A stretch of DNA of 64,000 nucleotides from Moringa oleifera (Eukaryota > Streptophyta > Magnoliopsida > Brassicales > Moringaceae): NCBI GenBank assembly GCA_021397835.1, contig JAJFZO010000896.1, positions 6,984,501-7,048,500 on the forward strand, written 5' to 3'. This document shows, piece by piece, positions 1 to 10,415 of the stretch; the stretch's first letter is position 1, and every line of letters starts with the position of its first letter. A model generated the notes under the pieces. The model was not told the DNA's origin and searched no databases. It was given only the letters and a program-made list of their open reading frames with translations. The translations under genes and the position numbers were made by a program.

Positions 1-1
1 G

Positions 2-44
2 ATTGTGCCTATTGAAGTGAATTTGAGACTGGAGAATGAAAATG
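2..44 (+). CDS. Possible 3' end of an exon cut by the window edge
   Basis: The first bases read without a stop as IVPIEVNLRLENENG. They are followed by a possible splice donor (G|GTAAAT at 44-50), after which the DNA becomes extremely AT-rich. The composition change and donor suggest the tail of an exon from a gene lying mostly outside the window. The stretch is only 14 codons, so chance is a real alternative. I do not recognise the protein. Confidence 0.22.
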
Positions 45-50
45 GTAAAT

Positions 51-640
51 CTGTTTTTTTATTGGATTGGTACTTTTTATGTTTAATGTTAAATAAATTT
101 ATTGCTTTATTATTTATTTATTTTTAAATTTATGGGTAAAATAAAAAATAAAAATTGAAATATGTTCTTATTATGTATATGCTTTAAATTTTTATTTTTT
201 TTATAAATTATTATATATTATTATTTGTGAATATTTATTTTTTAAAAAATTGTAAATTATTGGATCAAAAATTTAATATTCTTTATATTTATTTTTAAAT
301 TTTTTTATAAAAATATTATTTTAAATAACATTTATGTATATTATTTTATAATCATGTTAATTATTAAAATACATAATAATATTTTTATTTAAAACTATAA
401 AATTTCATTTAAAAATTATATTAAATGGTTATAATATTTCATTTTAATTTCAAGTTCAAGTAAATATATAAATAATATTTATTTTGATTTCAATTTTTAA
501 AACTTAAATAAACAAATTTACATCCAATTCTACGATTGATTTTAAAGTAACCCGAAATAAAATAGGATGCATGATAAAAATGATGGTTGTATTCTTGGTG
601 GAGCAATCTGATGATATAAGATTAAGATTCACATTAGAAG
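51..640. other. AT-rich DNA with no gene seen
   Basis: Long A and T runs with stops in all frames. An open frame on the minus strand at 504-704 has no recognisable domain and is probably chance. Nothing else is supported here. Confidence 0.6.
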
Positions 641-1620
641 TTAAAGCATGAACGAATATAATAGGTGTCACTATGCATCTGGAAGTTCCTCTTGCTGGCC
701 ACATGTTTGGATGTCAGGATCTCACATGCCCCTGCTATAGGCCAAAAGTTTCTTCAGGGCTCAGCTCTTTATGGATGGACGGTAGACTCTGGTCATTTGC
801 ATTGTGCCACCTGTTCCATAAACTGATTGAGGTCAGAAAGTAGGTCTAAACCATAACTGAGATGTAGGAATCTGGGAAGCAAAGCCATTTTATAACACAA
901 ACAAGATCTTGCATTTTATAAGTGAATCCACCACAAAAGAAAGGAGCTTAAATCAATGCAATTAAACTGAAATTGTCATTCATGTTCTGTTGGTGTGCCT
1001 AGATCTGTGGTGAGCCACTTGAAAGCCAAGACATATTTGCCATGCCTTAAAGACGTGCTAGTTTGAGTTTCCACAGTAGAACTACCAAATGACAACCTGC
1101 AGAGGGACCAGATGTGACTGCCTTAGTTGACGCAAGGAGTTTGGGGACTCTTATACAAGCAACACATCTAAAATATCAGTATGGATACAAGGAGAAGATA
1201 ACCCAAGTTAAATGAAGTTGGTGCTGTTTCAGTGCTTTAATACCGAGTCCTACCTAAATAAGCTATCTTTCACAAACACATCACTGAAAACCATATTAGA
1301 ACATGAATATAGGTTTCTTTGTGAAGCATGCATCAATTTATCCTAGAAACAAAACCATAGGTTACCATTCATGCTGAAATGAAGAAGGCACAAACTGTGC
1401 TTCTTCTATTCGAAGAAGATAGAACAAGACGGAATTTGCAGAAAGACGAGCAAAACCTCAGCAAATGGGATGCATTATGCACCGAGAAGAGCCATCTGTT
1501 CCTGACTCTGCTCCTCCCTTAGAGGAAAAATTGTTGGCTGCTTTTTGTTGCTGTTTTGGCCCTTTTGGGTGTGAAGTAATCATGTTATAATTTGTTTTAT
1601 GGCATTACAGATTCTAAGAT
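640..1620. other. Compositionally distinct, possibly transcribed block
   Basis: This kilobase is clearly less AT-rich than its flanks and lacks the long A/T runs on both sides, which is typical of transcribed or recently inserted DNA. It contains two short plus-strand frames. One runs from 673 to 843 (56 residues, starting MHLEVPLAGHMFGCQD). The other runs from about 1467 to 1595 (42 residues, starting MGCIMHREEP, with a CCCFGPFGC segment). I recognise neither. It could be a non-coding RNA gene, UTR sequence or a fragment of a mobile element. Confidence 0.35.
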
Positions 1621-3248
1621 AATGTTAATAGCTGACACAAATTCTGACATCTAACGCCATTCAAAACGAGCATTAATATCAAAAGTAAAATGGCATTTCC
1701 ACCATCTTATCTATTTTTTTGGTCGGAAAATCCCATTGCTCTCGCCTTTTGTTTTCTTTACTCTGCTCAAACACCTGAAAGGATATTTTATAATAAAGAA
1801 GCAATACAACTTTTTGATCACAACTCAACGACCACGGTTCGGGTGTTACTCCTCAGACAATCTTCCTTTTTTTGGGCGTATCCTCTGTTTTCCTTACTGT
1901 TCAATATTCTTTTAATTTTCTTGCCATCACGAATGTTTCATAATTTTTCTTTCCTTATTTTGTCTAAATTTTGAAGAACAAATCTCATAAACAAAATTGA
2001 AAATAGGATTTGATGTGCACGCTAAATTTGAGTTTATAAGAGATCTGGCATTCGGGCGTTGGGTTGCCATGGCAGTCATCCACAGAGACTTTTGCAAATT
2101 GGATTTATCATTTTTTAAGATAAAATATTTAATTAATAAAATAAATATAAATTTTTTTTATCTTATTTATATTTTAAAAAACTTATTTAATTTTTAATTA
2201 AATTTATTTTAATTAATATTAACTAAAATTATATTTATTATTTTCTAAGCATAAGAATTATATGAAATCTTTCCTTGTTGGACTATCATTATCCTCGCCA
2301 CTGTTCCTATTTAACAATAAAATCTCCAACTCTTACAGAGTGGCCTCTGGTGCTGCTCTAAATAAGGATCACTGAGGTCCTCAGAAGTCCCCCAGCAACC
2401 TTAATGCGTAATTCTCAACACTGGGGGCCATTCATGAGGCCATGGATGGCCAACTACTAAAGAAGGTTTTAAAGTCCAAAGACAGCAAAGACTTTTTTCA
2501 AAGCTCACTCATCCACGCCTAAGACTTTAAAATCCTCTCATTAAAAAATGGACAATCAAAATACATCCATGCTAACTTGTATTTAAATTAACGATCATAC
2601 CAATAAAAAGAGTAAAAGGACTAACTTGTAAGAAAAACTCAACTACAATAAATACACAGGAAAAAAAAAAGAAACTCAATAGAAAATACAGGTCACCCAT
2701 AAATTGTAACAGCCCAAGAAAGATGAGAAATCTAAGGTATTACACCCTCCAATATAACAAATATATGAAATTTTGAAGAATAATAAATTTTTGCTGCTTT
2801 ACATCAAAATATGATTATACAACATACCTCTTCCTAATTCCCCAATTAATCAGCCTCTCTATGCTTTCAATTGCTCATGTTGAAACTACTAAACCAATAT
2901 GTACATGTTTAAACAGGAAAGAAACGCTATCCCTATCACAAATGATATTCTAAGACATCAGAAGGAAAACAATATTTAATCCATTTCTACTCCAACTCAA
3001 ATAGAATGGACAAAAGAGCCAACAAAGCATTTCCTCTCTTCCCTTCAATGACACATGTATCCTGTGCACGTACAAAATCTAATCCTCACCTGCAAAATGT
3101 CACAAATGCTCCCTATAAATGTTTTACAAATCTAGATTATTAAAATATGAAACATGTGCATGTTTCAACCCTTGAAGGAAATTAGCTCATTTAATAACAG
3201 TAAACATGCTAAAATCCCAAGACATAAACCACCTTCATCAGGCTACTA
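1621..3248. other. 3' flank of the FRS gene
   Basis: The part from about 2300 to 3248 lies downstream of the FRS stop codon on the minus strand and probably includes its 3' UTR. I could not fix a poly(A) site. The plus-strand frame at 1690-1974 codes only for low-complexity hydrophobic sequence and looks fortuitous. No other gene is visible. Confidence 0.5.
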
Positions 3249-6200
3249 CTACAAAGAGGGATGTTTGGAGGGCAAATGTTTTGAGGCCAAGCCATGCAAC
3301 CGAGAGGGTCCCACATTCGACTGGGCCTGGAACAGAAGCCAAAACCACAAGTGAAGTAACAATGGAAGAAAAATACCAGAAAATCCTATAGAACTTCATT
3401 ACCATATCTTGTAAGCCATCCTGGATGTCAAAACAACTAGAAACAGATTGCGGCCTGAAATTCAAATGCCCCTGCCAAGCACATGATAGTGTAGTATTAT
3501 TAGTTAACCACTTCATACAAACGTTATGGCACTTCAACAAGGACAAGAGACACCAGAGATCTAAGAGACTTTTGGGAGAGTCAAATCGCCATCATAGCAT
3601 ATTGCTTGATAGTACCATCAACCCAAGCACAAGCAAACTTCTCAGCAGACAAAAGAAGACTGCCATACCATTCCATGCATCCTTTGCTGAGTAATGTAAT
3701 GAGCATCATGAATTGGTGCAAGAGAGTTCAATTGCCCCTAAATCAGAGAGTAGAATTTAATATTGTATCTGAAATTTGAGCAAAAGAATATTCAAGTGCA
3801 AGTTCTAAGCTATACTATCTATTACCAGCCCTTGTATACTTGGTTGATTGCCATAATATTCTTCTCGGCCAGGAGCTATCGAGTGCATTTGTCCCTAATT
3901 GGTGAGCCACATAGATTCAATGGTAAGGTCAAATAATAGCATATTCATATGTTCACATCAGCACCAGGAACTCTGATATGTAAGTACAGGGAAGCTGATT
4001 TCCTACCATTCCCTGAACAATTTGCTGAGTGCCAAAATAACCATCAAGAGTTGAAGCTCTCGAGTTTACTTGCTCCTACAATAAACAATTATAGATTACT
4101 ATTGTAGAATACCCATCATTTAAAAGGAACTCAAAACTCAATTTCCTTTCGTCATGTTAAAGACATCATTAAGCTACATCATACCATCCCTTGCATGCTC
4201 TCTTGTGACTCATAAGAACAGTCAAGGGCTGGCATTTCTATGTTTGAGTGTCCCTACAACAAGTATGGAACCCACATTAGAAGTTTTTTCAGTTTTATGA
4301 TGCACCATTGCAATCTGAATTCCTTTGTCATACTAAAGAGTAGGTCAATGAAGGATTCAAGATAACTTACATGTTGCCAATCATCATGCATCCCAATGTT
4401 TAAGACTTCTCGTTCCGAATGTACCTAAAGAAACATAAAAGGCCAACTAAAGTAAATAATGATATGGAAAATTACAGCACTAACTTATCCTAGAGCTTAA
4501 TAGGCACCTAGGTCACAACAAACCTGTCTATCTTTGGATATGCTATTCTTGCTGTTTGTCTTGGATGTACTGTTACCTTGGTGCACTTCATAGTCATGAG
4601 GAGCTTGAATTGCAGGTGATGTTGGTTGTATCATTGTTTGAATGGAATTATTCACACTCTCACAGTTTCTCAAAGCTTCTTCCAGCGCACTAAATGCAAT
4701 ATTGTAACTTTCTTGAGTAAAAGACCCTTCATCACCCAATTTAAGAGCCCAAAGGCACAGATCATTGTAACGTTGAACTCTAGAAAGAACTGCATCAGGC
4801 TGTTTTCTCATTGCTTGCCTACTCTTTGCATCCTTCATCCATCGCTTTAATATGTATTGAGATGGGATATTATGTACACCAGACATTTGGAGAACAATCA
4901 TGACATGCCTACAAAGAAAACCACTAAATTCAAACAAGCGACACAAACAAGATAATTCTGATGATGTTTCATTCCACACCACAATGAAATCTTTATTTTC
5001 TTCAAAATCTTGAACTCTAAAAGTTTTTGTCGCTCCATCTTCCCTTTCTTTTCTTGGATGACAAGCAACAACTCCTAGCACCTCAACCTGGAATTTCTTA
5101 AATATGGCATGTGTGTATAGTGTCGACATTTGCTTCCCAAAAGGTGATGGAGATTTCAAACCAGGTTGTTTATGCCAGGATTCAAACTCTGCTTTTGCTT
5201 CTTCTTCACATTTGTCTTGCACAATAGTCTTGTACTGATCGAGGAACTCTTTCAATGTCGTTTTTCTCTGCATGTGTTTGTCAAAGGACGAGCTTATACA
5301 TTCCGATCGTTGGGTTGTAGACATCCCTGCCAGAAAAATGTCTTTCATGAACATTGGAATCCATTTTTCACGATCTTCATACAATGATTGAAACCATGTA
5401 TCATTTTTAAAATTAAACCTATCAACCATTCTCCACCATCTTTTCTCAAACTGTTCGTTTGTGCAAGATTTAAAGATGCATTTGTTAAATTTGGTCATAA
5501 AATTTTCTTGCTGCCTCATCTCATAACTAAGCTTTTCAGGTATCTTGCTGAATACATTCCACAAGCAATAACAGTGATGAGAAGCAGGAAAGACCTCCGC
5601 TATAGCTTCTTTAAGGGCTTTGTCTTGGTCAGTAAGTATAACTTTTGGGGAACGTCCCCCCATTGCTTTAAGCCATGCCCTCATAAGCCAGATATATGTT
5701 GATTTAGTCTCATCTGCAAGTAACGCAGATCCAAGCAACAAGAACTGAACATGATGATTCACACCAATAAAGGGTGCAAATGGCAGTTTATATTCATTCC
5801 TGATGTAAGTGGTGTCAAAAAGAACTACATCACCAAAATCGCCAAAATCATGTCGAGCCTTGGCATCGACCCAGAAAACATTCCTCAAACGCTGCTCCTT
5901 ATTCAGATCTATAGCATAAAAGAAGTTGGGGTTTTCATCTTGCATATAAATAAAAAAGTCGAGCATAATTTGAGTGTCACCCTCCTCTAAAGCCAAATGC
6001 TGAGCACTGCCCACATGGTTTATGACAGTACCCTTCTGTTTCTCTGGTTTTCTGTACCCACCTGATTGTCTTGACATTGATACATACACCTTTTTTGTTC
6101 TTGACCTAATTGCATGCAAAGCACCAACATTACTATATCCTAGATCCAAATTCCTATGACCTTTAAAGTAATAGGCCTGATCAGGGAAAATTTCATGGTT

Positions 6201-6785
6201 ATGCTCCTTTACAAAAGTTCGAATAATCCATCTCCCATCTTGCCTTCTCTTCACATGCATGCAAGCTTTGCAATCTGTCTTTGACCAAGACCTATTAATT
6301 CTTCCTCGTTTTCGCTTGATGGGAATGCTTGTTCTGCTATCTATATTTGAAACTGGTTCTGCAGTTTCAGCTGTACTATTTTCTCGCTTGTTGCCATATC
6401 TAGTACACACAAATTTTGCATCGATAAATTTTCCCGATATTCTGGAACGTCGGCTGGCTTTTATTATGGTGGCAAAGCCGATGGACTTAGCATACTCTTT
6501 ATAGAATGAAAAAGCTTCCTCCTTTGACTCGAATTCCATTCCATCATGGGGCTCTAAATTTTTTGAGTTCAAGTTTATTCCATCTACTCCGTATCCCTTG
6601 TTTATACCATCTAACACAGTTTCACTAACATTTTGTCCTGTATTTTTCTTATCATTCCCAGCTATATTGGGAGAATTTGTGATGATTCTGACCATATCAT
6701 ATTCTTCATCACCACCGTGCACACTTGCATTGGATCTATTGTCTGCCTTTCGACATTCTCCTGAAGGCTGTTCAAGATCTATCAT
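3249..6785 (-). CDS. FAR1/FHY3-family transcription factor (FRS protein), 8 coding exons
   Basis: A transposase-derived nuclear transcription factor of the family acting in phytochrome A and related signalling. Coding exons on the minus strand are 4524-6785, 4371-4424, 4185-4253, 4007-4075, 3826-3894, 3669-3737, 3403-3471 and 3249-3326. All introns are GT-AG and phase 0, giving 912 residues ending in TAG. The start is the ATG at 6785 (MIDLEQPSGEC); the frame extends four codons further up only from a GTG. Domains by residue: FAR1 WRKY/GCM1-like zinc-binding region about 83-200, ending in an HNH histidine motif; MULE transposase core about 275-420 with DTT (324) and TDQD (386) acidic positions; SWIM zinc finger about 612-632 (CLC...CRH). 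The last seven small exons encode a repeated Gln/Tyr-rich tail like that of FHY3. A 3' splice site at 6825/6826 shows a spliced 5' leader. Likely FRS2/FHY3-like; I did not fix the subclade. Confidence 0.94.
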
Positions 6786-7095
6786 CTTAGACACCACTAA
6801 TTTCTACTTCAATGAAATTTTTAACCTGTAAAGGTTGTGGAGAAAATATGCACATGTCAGAGTCAAACCAAAGAGTAACCGACTTCCATTCTTACATAAT
6901 CTAACTTACATGAGAATCAAATATAATGACAGAAACACACTCTTGAAGTATATTTGAAAAGAGATTGACAAAAGAAAACCCGATAAAAATTTTTAACTTC
7001 TTAAGACTAACAAGAAAGCATAAGTTTACATAACATAGCACGGGCAGTAAATGGAACTCTCAAGATCGGTGTGTGTGTGTGTGTCTACGCGTGCG

Positions 7096-7130
<35 letters not shown>

Positions 7131-9300
7131 TCATGAGAATTAGGGAAAAAAATGATAAATGATAAATGATAATCGGCGATCAACTGTATTGACTCAGATC
7201 ATTATCTTCCTAAGATGACAAGACAGCGTCCTCTAAAATTTGCACCAACTAGATCCCTTATGCTAAGTTCAAGACACATAACCAAACATTGATATGACAT
7301 CTAAAAAGGAGGGATTCATACAACTCCTACAAAAATAAACTAAAAACACCCAGAAGGACAGAGAATAGGGAGGAATAACCATTTCATAAACCTTACTAGT
7401 GAATGAGTAAAATAAACATTTAATTTTTTGAATATATATGAGTCAATTAATTATCCAAGTTCATTATAAATGTCATCAGCTATTCATTACCCCTGAGTGA
7501 CCCATCACTGGAATGTGGAACCATTTTCATGTAAGGTTATAACTTCTAAATCAATATCCATAGACACAGCATAAAAGTTTTGAGGACCAGAATTTTGAAA
7601 ACCATACAACTTGAACATCTCCGAACTTACTATCTCGGGTTACTAATGTAGCCTTTTATTGGAAATCTGTGGTAAGGTAGACTAAAGGTCTAAGTAACAT
7701 TTTGATCCCCTATCAGTTTTTAGGGTCTACGTTTTTCATATATATTGTTGGGGCCTATGCTAAGAGAAAATATGAAGGTCATTTCAAAATCTCAACTCAG
7801 TGAAATCCCACTATACAAGTTGTCATGCTGCCAACAGAATTTCCAGTCTGAATAGTTTGCTTACCACCATTGATAACACATGCTACGTTTACTACTGTGA
7901 AGCATGTGAACTGCAGGCATGTTTGGAGGTAAGAGTAATCCAATCACGATCTTTAGCATGATTTTCTGCTATTATATCCTGGGCACAATGAGATCCAAAG
8001 GTCACAAAAATTGAAATACACAAGCCATAGAGGCATAACTCTGTAGTGTATTAGAGTGCTAGGGCTCTGCCACAAAATTAGGAATTTGCTCCACTCCTTT
8101 ATCCTCAAACAGACCCATGCAAACATAAGTGAGGTAGTATGTTATATTCAAACAGTTATCTGATGAACCTCAATCTTTTAAGTTTGTAGCTGAAAACATA
8201 TAATTTCCAAAAAGTTGTGTGGCAGCTTACTTGCCAGTATAACCTGCAGAAGCTTCACTAAGACCTAATATTGGACACCTCCTGGGAGAAGACAAAAGAA
8301 AGAATAAGAATCCCATAGGCAGCTTTAAAACACATAGCCATATATAACTTTGTGTCTTATTTTTGTGCCACAAGCACTAACTAGGCAGAAAGCAAGAAAA
8401 ATTAGGAGAGTAAACGCAATTCATCATCGATCAGGTACATCACATTGGTTTGTGAAAAGCTATTAATTAACAAAAGTAAATACAAGAGGGCGTCAGTTAG
8501 AGCAACAGGTCACTCATTGAAGACATACCATGGCATTCAGTCAACTTATACACAGCAAACATGCAGTGGAACATACAAACTATGACATGTAACCAACTTA
8601 AGTGAAGCAACATTAGTTGGGCAAGTAAATGTGGTCATCAAATGAATAAAGATAGCGCTATGCTATCTTGGAGGTAGTCGCCAAAAATGGCGGCATAGCC
8701 ACGCTGACACGACAAGATCCCCTGTGTGTGTACAGAATCTTTGTCGGATTCTTCCCTTACACTTGTAACGTATCAGGTTTTCACTCCCCGGCCCAGAGGA
8801 ACTATATCAAAATAGGGCAAATTCATAGGTTTCAACTCCAATGACATGTACACTGAAAAGAAAACAGAATTCAAAATTTTAACTTACCCCTTCAATTTAA
8901 AGAAAATTTCCAACTTTCAGTCATGAGACTTAGATTGATCAAGTGTTGAATCGCTGCAAAGTCAAGGTACGGAACGGCATCATCCAAGTTCTCAGCAAAA
9001 TAATACCAAAAAAGTGTAGGGTTTAATGGTGGTACACCTATGTTCATTTAAGGTGATACTGAACCTTGGAGTTCAGCTCCAAGAACATGAAGTAAAAGAA
9101 CTTTGGTTGTAATCGGGTACTTGGATGACTGCACACAACAGAGAGCCCGGCGATTCAGTTGCAGACAACTGAGAGCATAGTGCGGAAGTGAATGGGCTGC
9201 GCTTCTCTCATCTGCACTGAAAGAAGAAAACAAATCATGGGCTGAGCCATTGTTCTGTAATCGGTGTCGGCTTACTGTTACTCATGGGAGCCCAATGTTA
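6786..9300 (-). other. 5' leader, leader introns and probable promoter of the FRS gene
   Basis: A good minus-strand acceptor (TTTACAG before GTTAAAA, exon edge at 6825) lies just upstream of the FRS start, so the 5' UTR is spliced. The less AT-rich DNA at about 9050-9290 is the best candidate for a leader exon and promoter, because composition falls to very high AT just beyond 9300. I could not pick the donor with certainty. The stretch also holds GT and GA microsatellites near 7.1 kb. Confidence 0.4.
7068..7128. repeat. Compound (GT)n and (GA)n microsatellite
   Basis: A GT run at about 7068-7084 and a GA run at 7101-7128, separated by a short ACGCGTGCGC-containing spacer. It lies in the presumed leader intron of the FRS gene. 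Confidence 0.9.
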
Positions 9301-9906
9301 ATATTGGACATATATATTTTGTCATACAAAACTTTAATGTTTAACTTTGTTATCAATTAGAATTTCATATTTAAAAAATAAAAAATAAATTTTGATTTAT
9401 TAATTTTTATTATTATAATATTTCAAAAATTATTCAAATGAATTTTTTACTTTATTTTAATTTTATTCTTCAAATTTGAATAAGTTTCGATACAAGATCA
9501 ATTTTTTACAATATAAATTTTTAAAACTTTTTTATCATGATAACTTGAATTTTTTATATAAATAAAAATTTTAAATCAAAATTTCTTGTATAAGGTTAAT
9601 TTAAATATCCATAATTTTTAAATTTTTTGATAAGATTTAATTTAATTTAAATGATAAATTAAGATTTAATTTATTATTTTTTAAAACATAAAGATTTGGC
9701 TGGTAATATGGGATAAACGTATTATTGATTAAGAGATTAAAATATAAAAATTATGACAAATATAAAAAATCTTAATTATACACGCTTTTAATTTTAACTT
9801 TGAAATATGAATGAATTTAATTATGCTCTTAATATTTAAAATTAATTTAATTTATACACTTATAGAGAATGTTTTTAGCCAAGAAAAAAATAATGAAAAT
9901 AAAACA
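9301..9906. other. AT-rich intergenic DNA with inverted-repeat element remnants
   Basis: No gene seen. The part at about 9400-9660 resembles, on the minus strand, the interior of the 0.5-kb inverted-repeat element at 9907-10415: the same order of AAATTTTAATTT-like and ATAAAAAA-like blocks. It is probably an older copy without clear ends. Confidence 0.35.
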
Positions 9907-10415
9907 GGGTAAATACCAAAATAAATTTTATAATTTTTGCCTTTTTTTAATCAAGTGTCCACGGTTTTTTTGACCAAATTTATATATGAAGTTTTAAATT
10001 TATTCAAATTGATATTTATTTTTAATTTTTTTAAATGGGTAATTTTAAGATTTTATACATTTTATTTAAGAAATTTTGACAAATGTAAATGAACATATGA
10101 GCTACCATTGAAGAAATTTTTTTAATATAAAAAATAATTTTTTATAAATTTTTAAAATTTTAATAATATAAAATTAAAAATATAATTTTTAATACTTAAA
10201 AAATTTTAAATTTTTTTGTTACGATAACTCAAAAAATATTTTAGGTTCATAAAAAATTTTTAAATTAAAATTTATCATATAAATTTTTTAATATTAGTTA
10301 CTTTTTAAAAATTAAAAACAATGATTTGTATCACATACGGAAATTGACCTTCAAAAAAACTACAAAAGCTTGATTAAAAATAACTATAAGATAGAATTTG
10401 TTTTGATATTTATCC
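9907..10415. mobile_element. MITE-like element A with about 50-bp terminal inverted repeats
   Basis: The left end starts GGGTAAATACCAAAATAAAT and the right end, read on the other strand, starts GGATAAATATCAAAACAAAT. The similarity runs for about 50 bp, down to a shared TTTTTAATCAAG. The element is 509 bp, very AT-rich and has no ORF. Its interior, inverted, matches the element at 51709-52213, so both belong to one family. Size, inverted ends and lack of coding fit a miniature inverted-repeat DNA transposon. Long TIRs are typical of Mutator-type MITEs, but I found no convincing 9-bp target duplication, so the superfamily is open. Confidence 0.6.

Noticed and set aside
1690..1974. 94-residue plus-strand frame
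   Set aside because: Hydrophobic, Phe-rich and without recognisable motif, as expected from T-rich DNA read by chance.
3238..3546. 102-residue minus-strand frame at the FRS 3' end
   Set aside because: It reads through exon 7 and the following intron; spliced exons 3403-3471 and 3249-3326 explain the coding signal better.
4497..4523. Unspliced C-terminus of the FRS protein (VCCDLGAY)
   Set aside because: A GT donor at 4523 and a chain of in-frame downstream exons with family-like sequence show that these codons are intronic in the main form, though a retained-intron form is possible.
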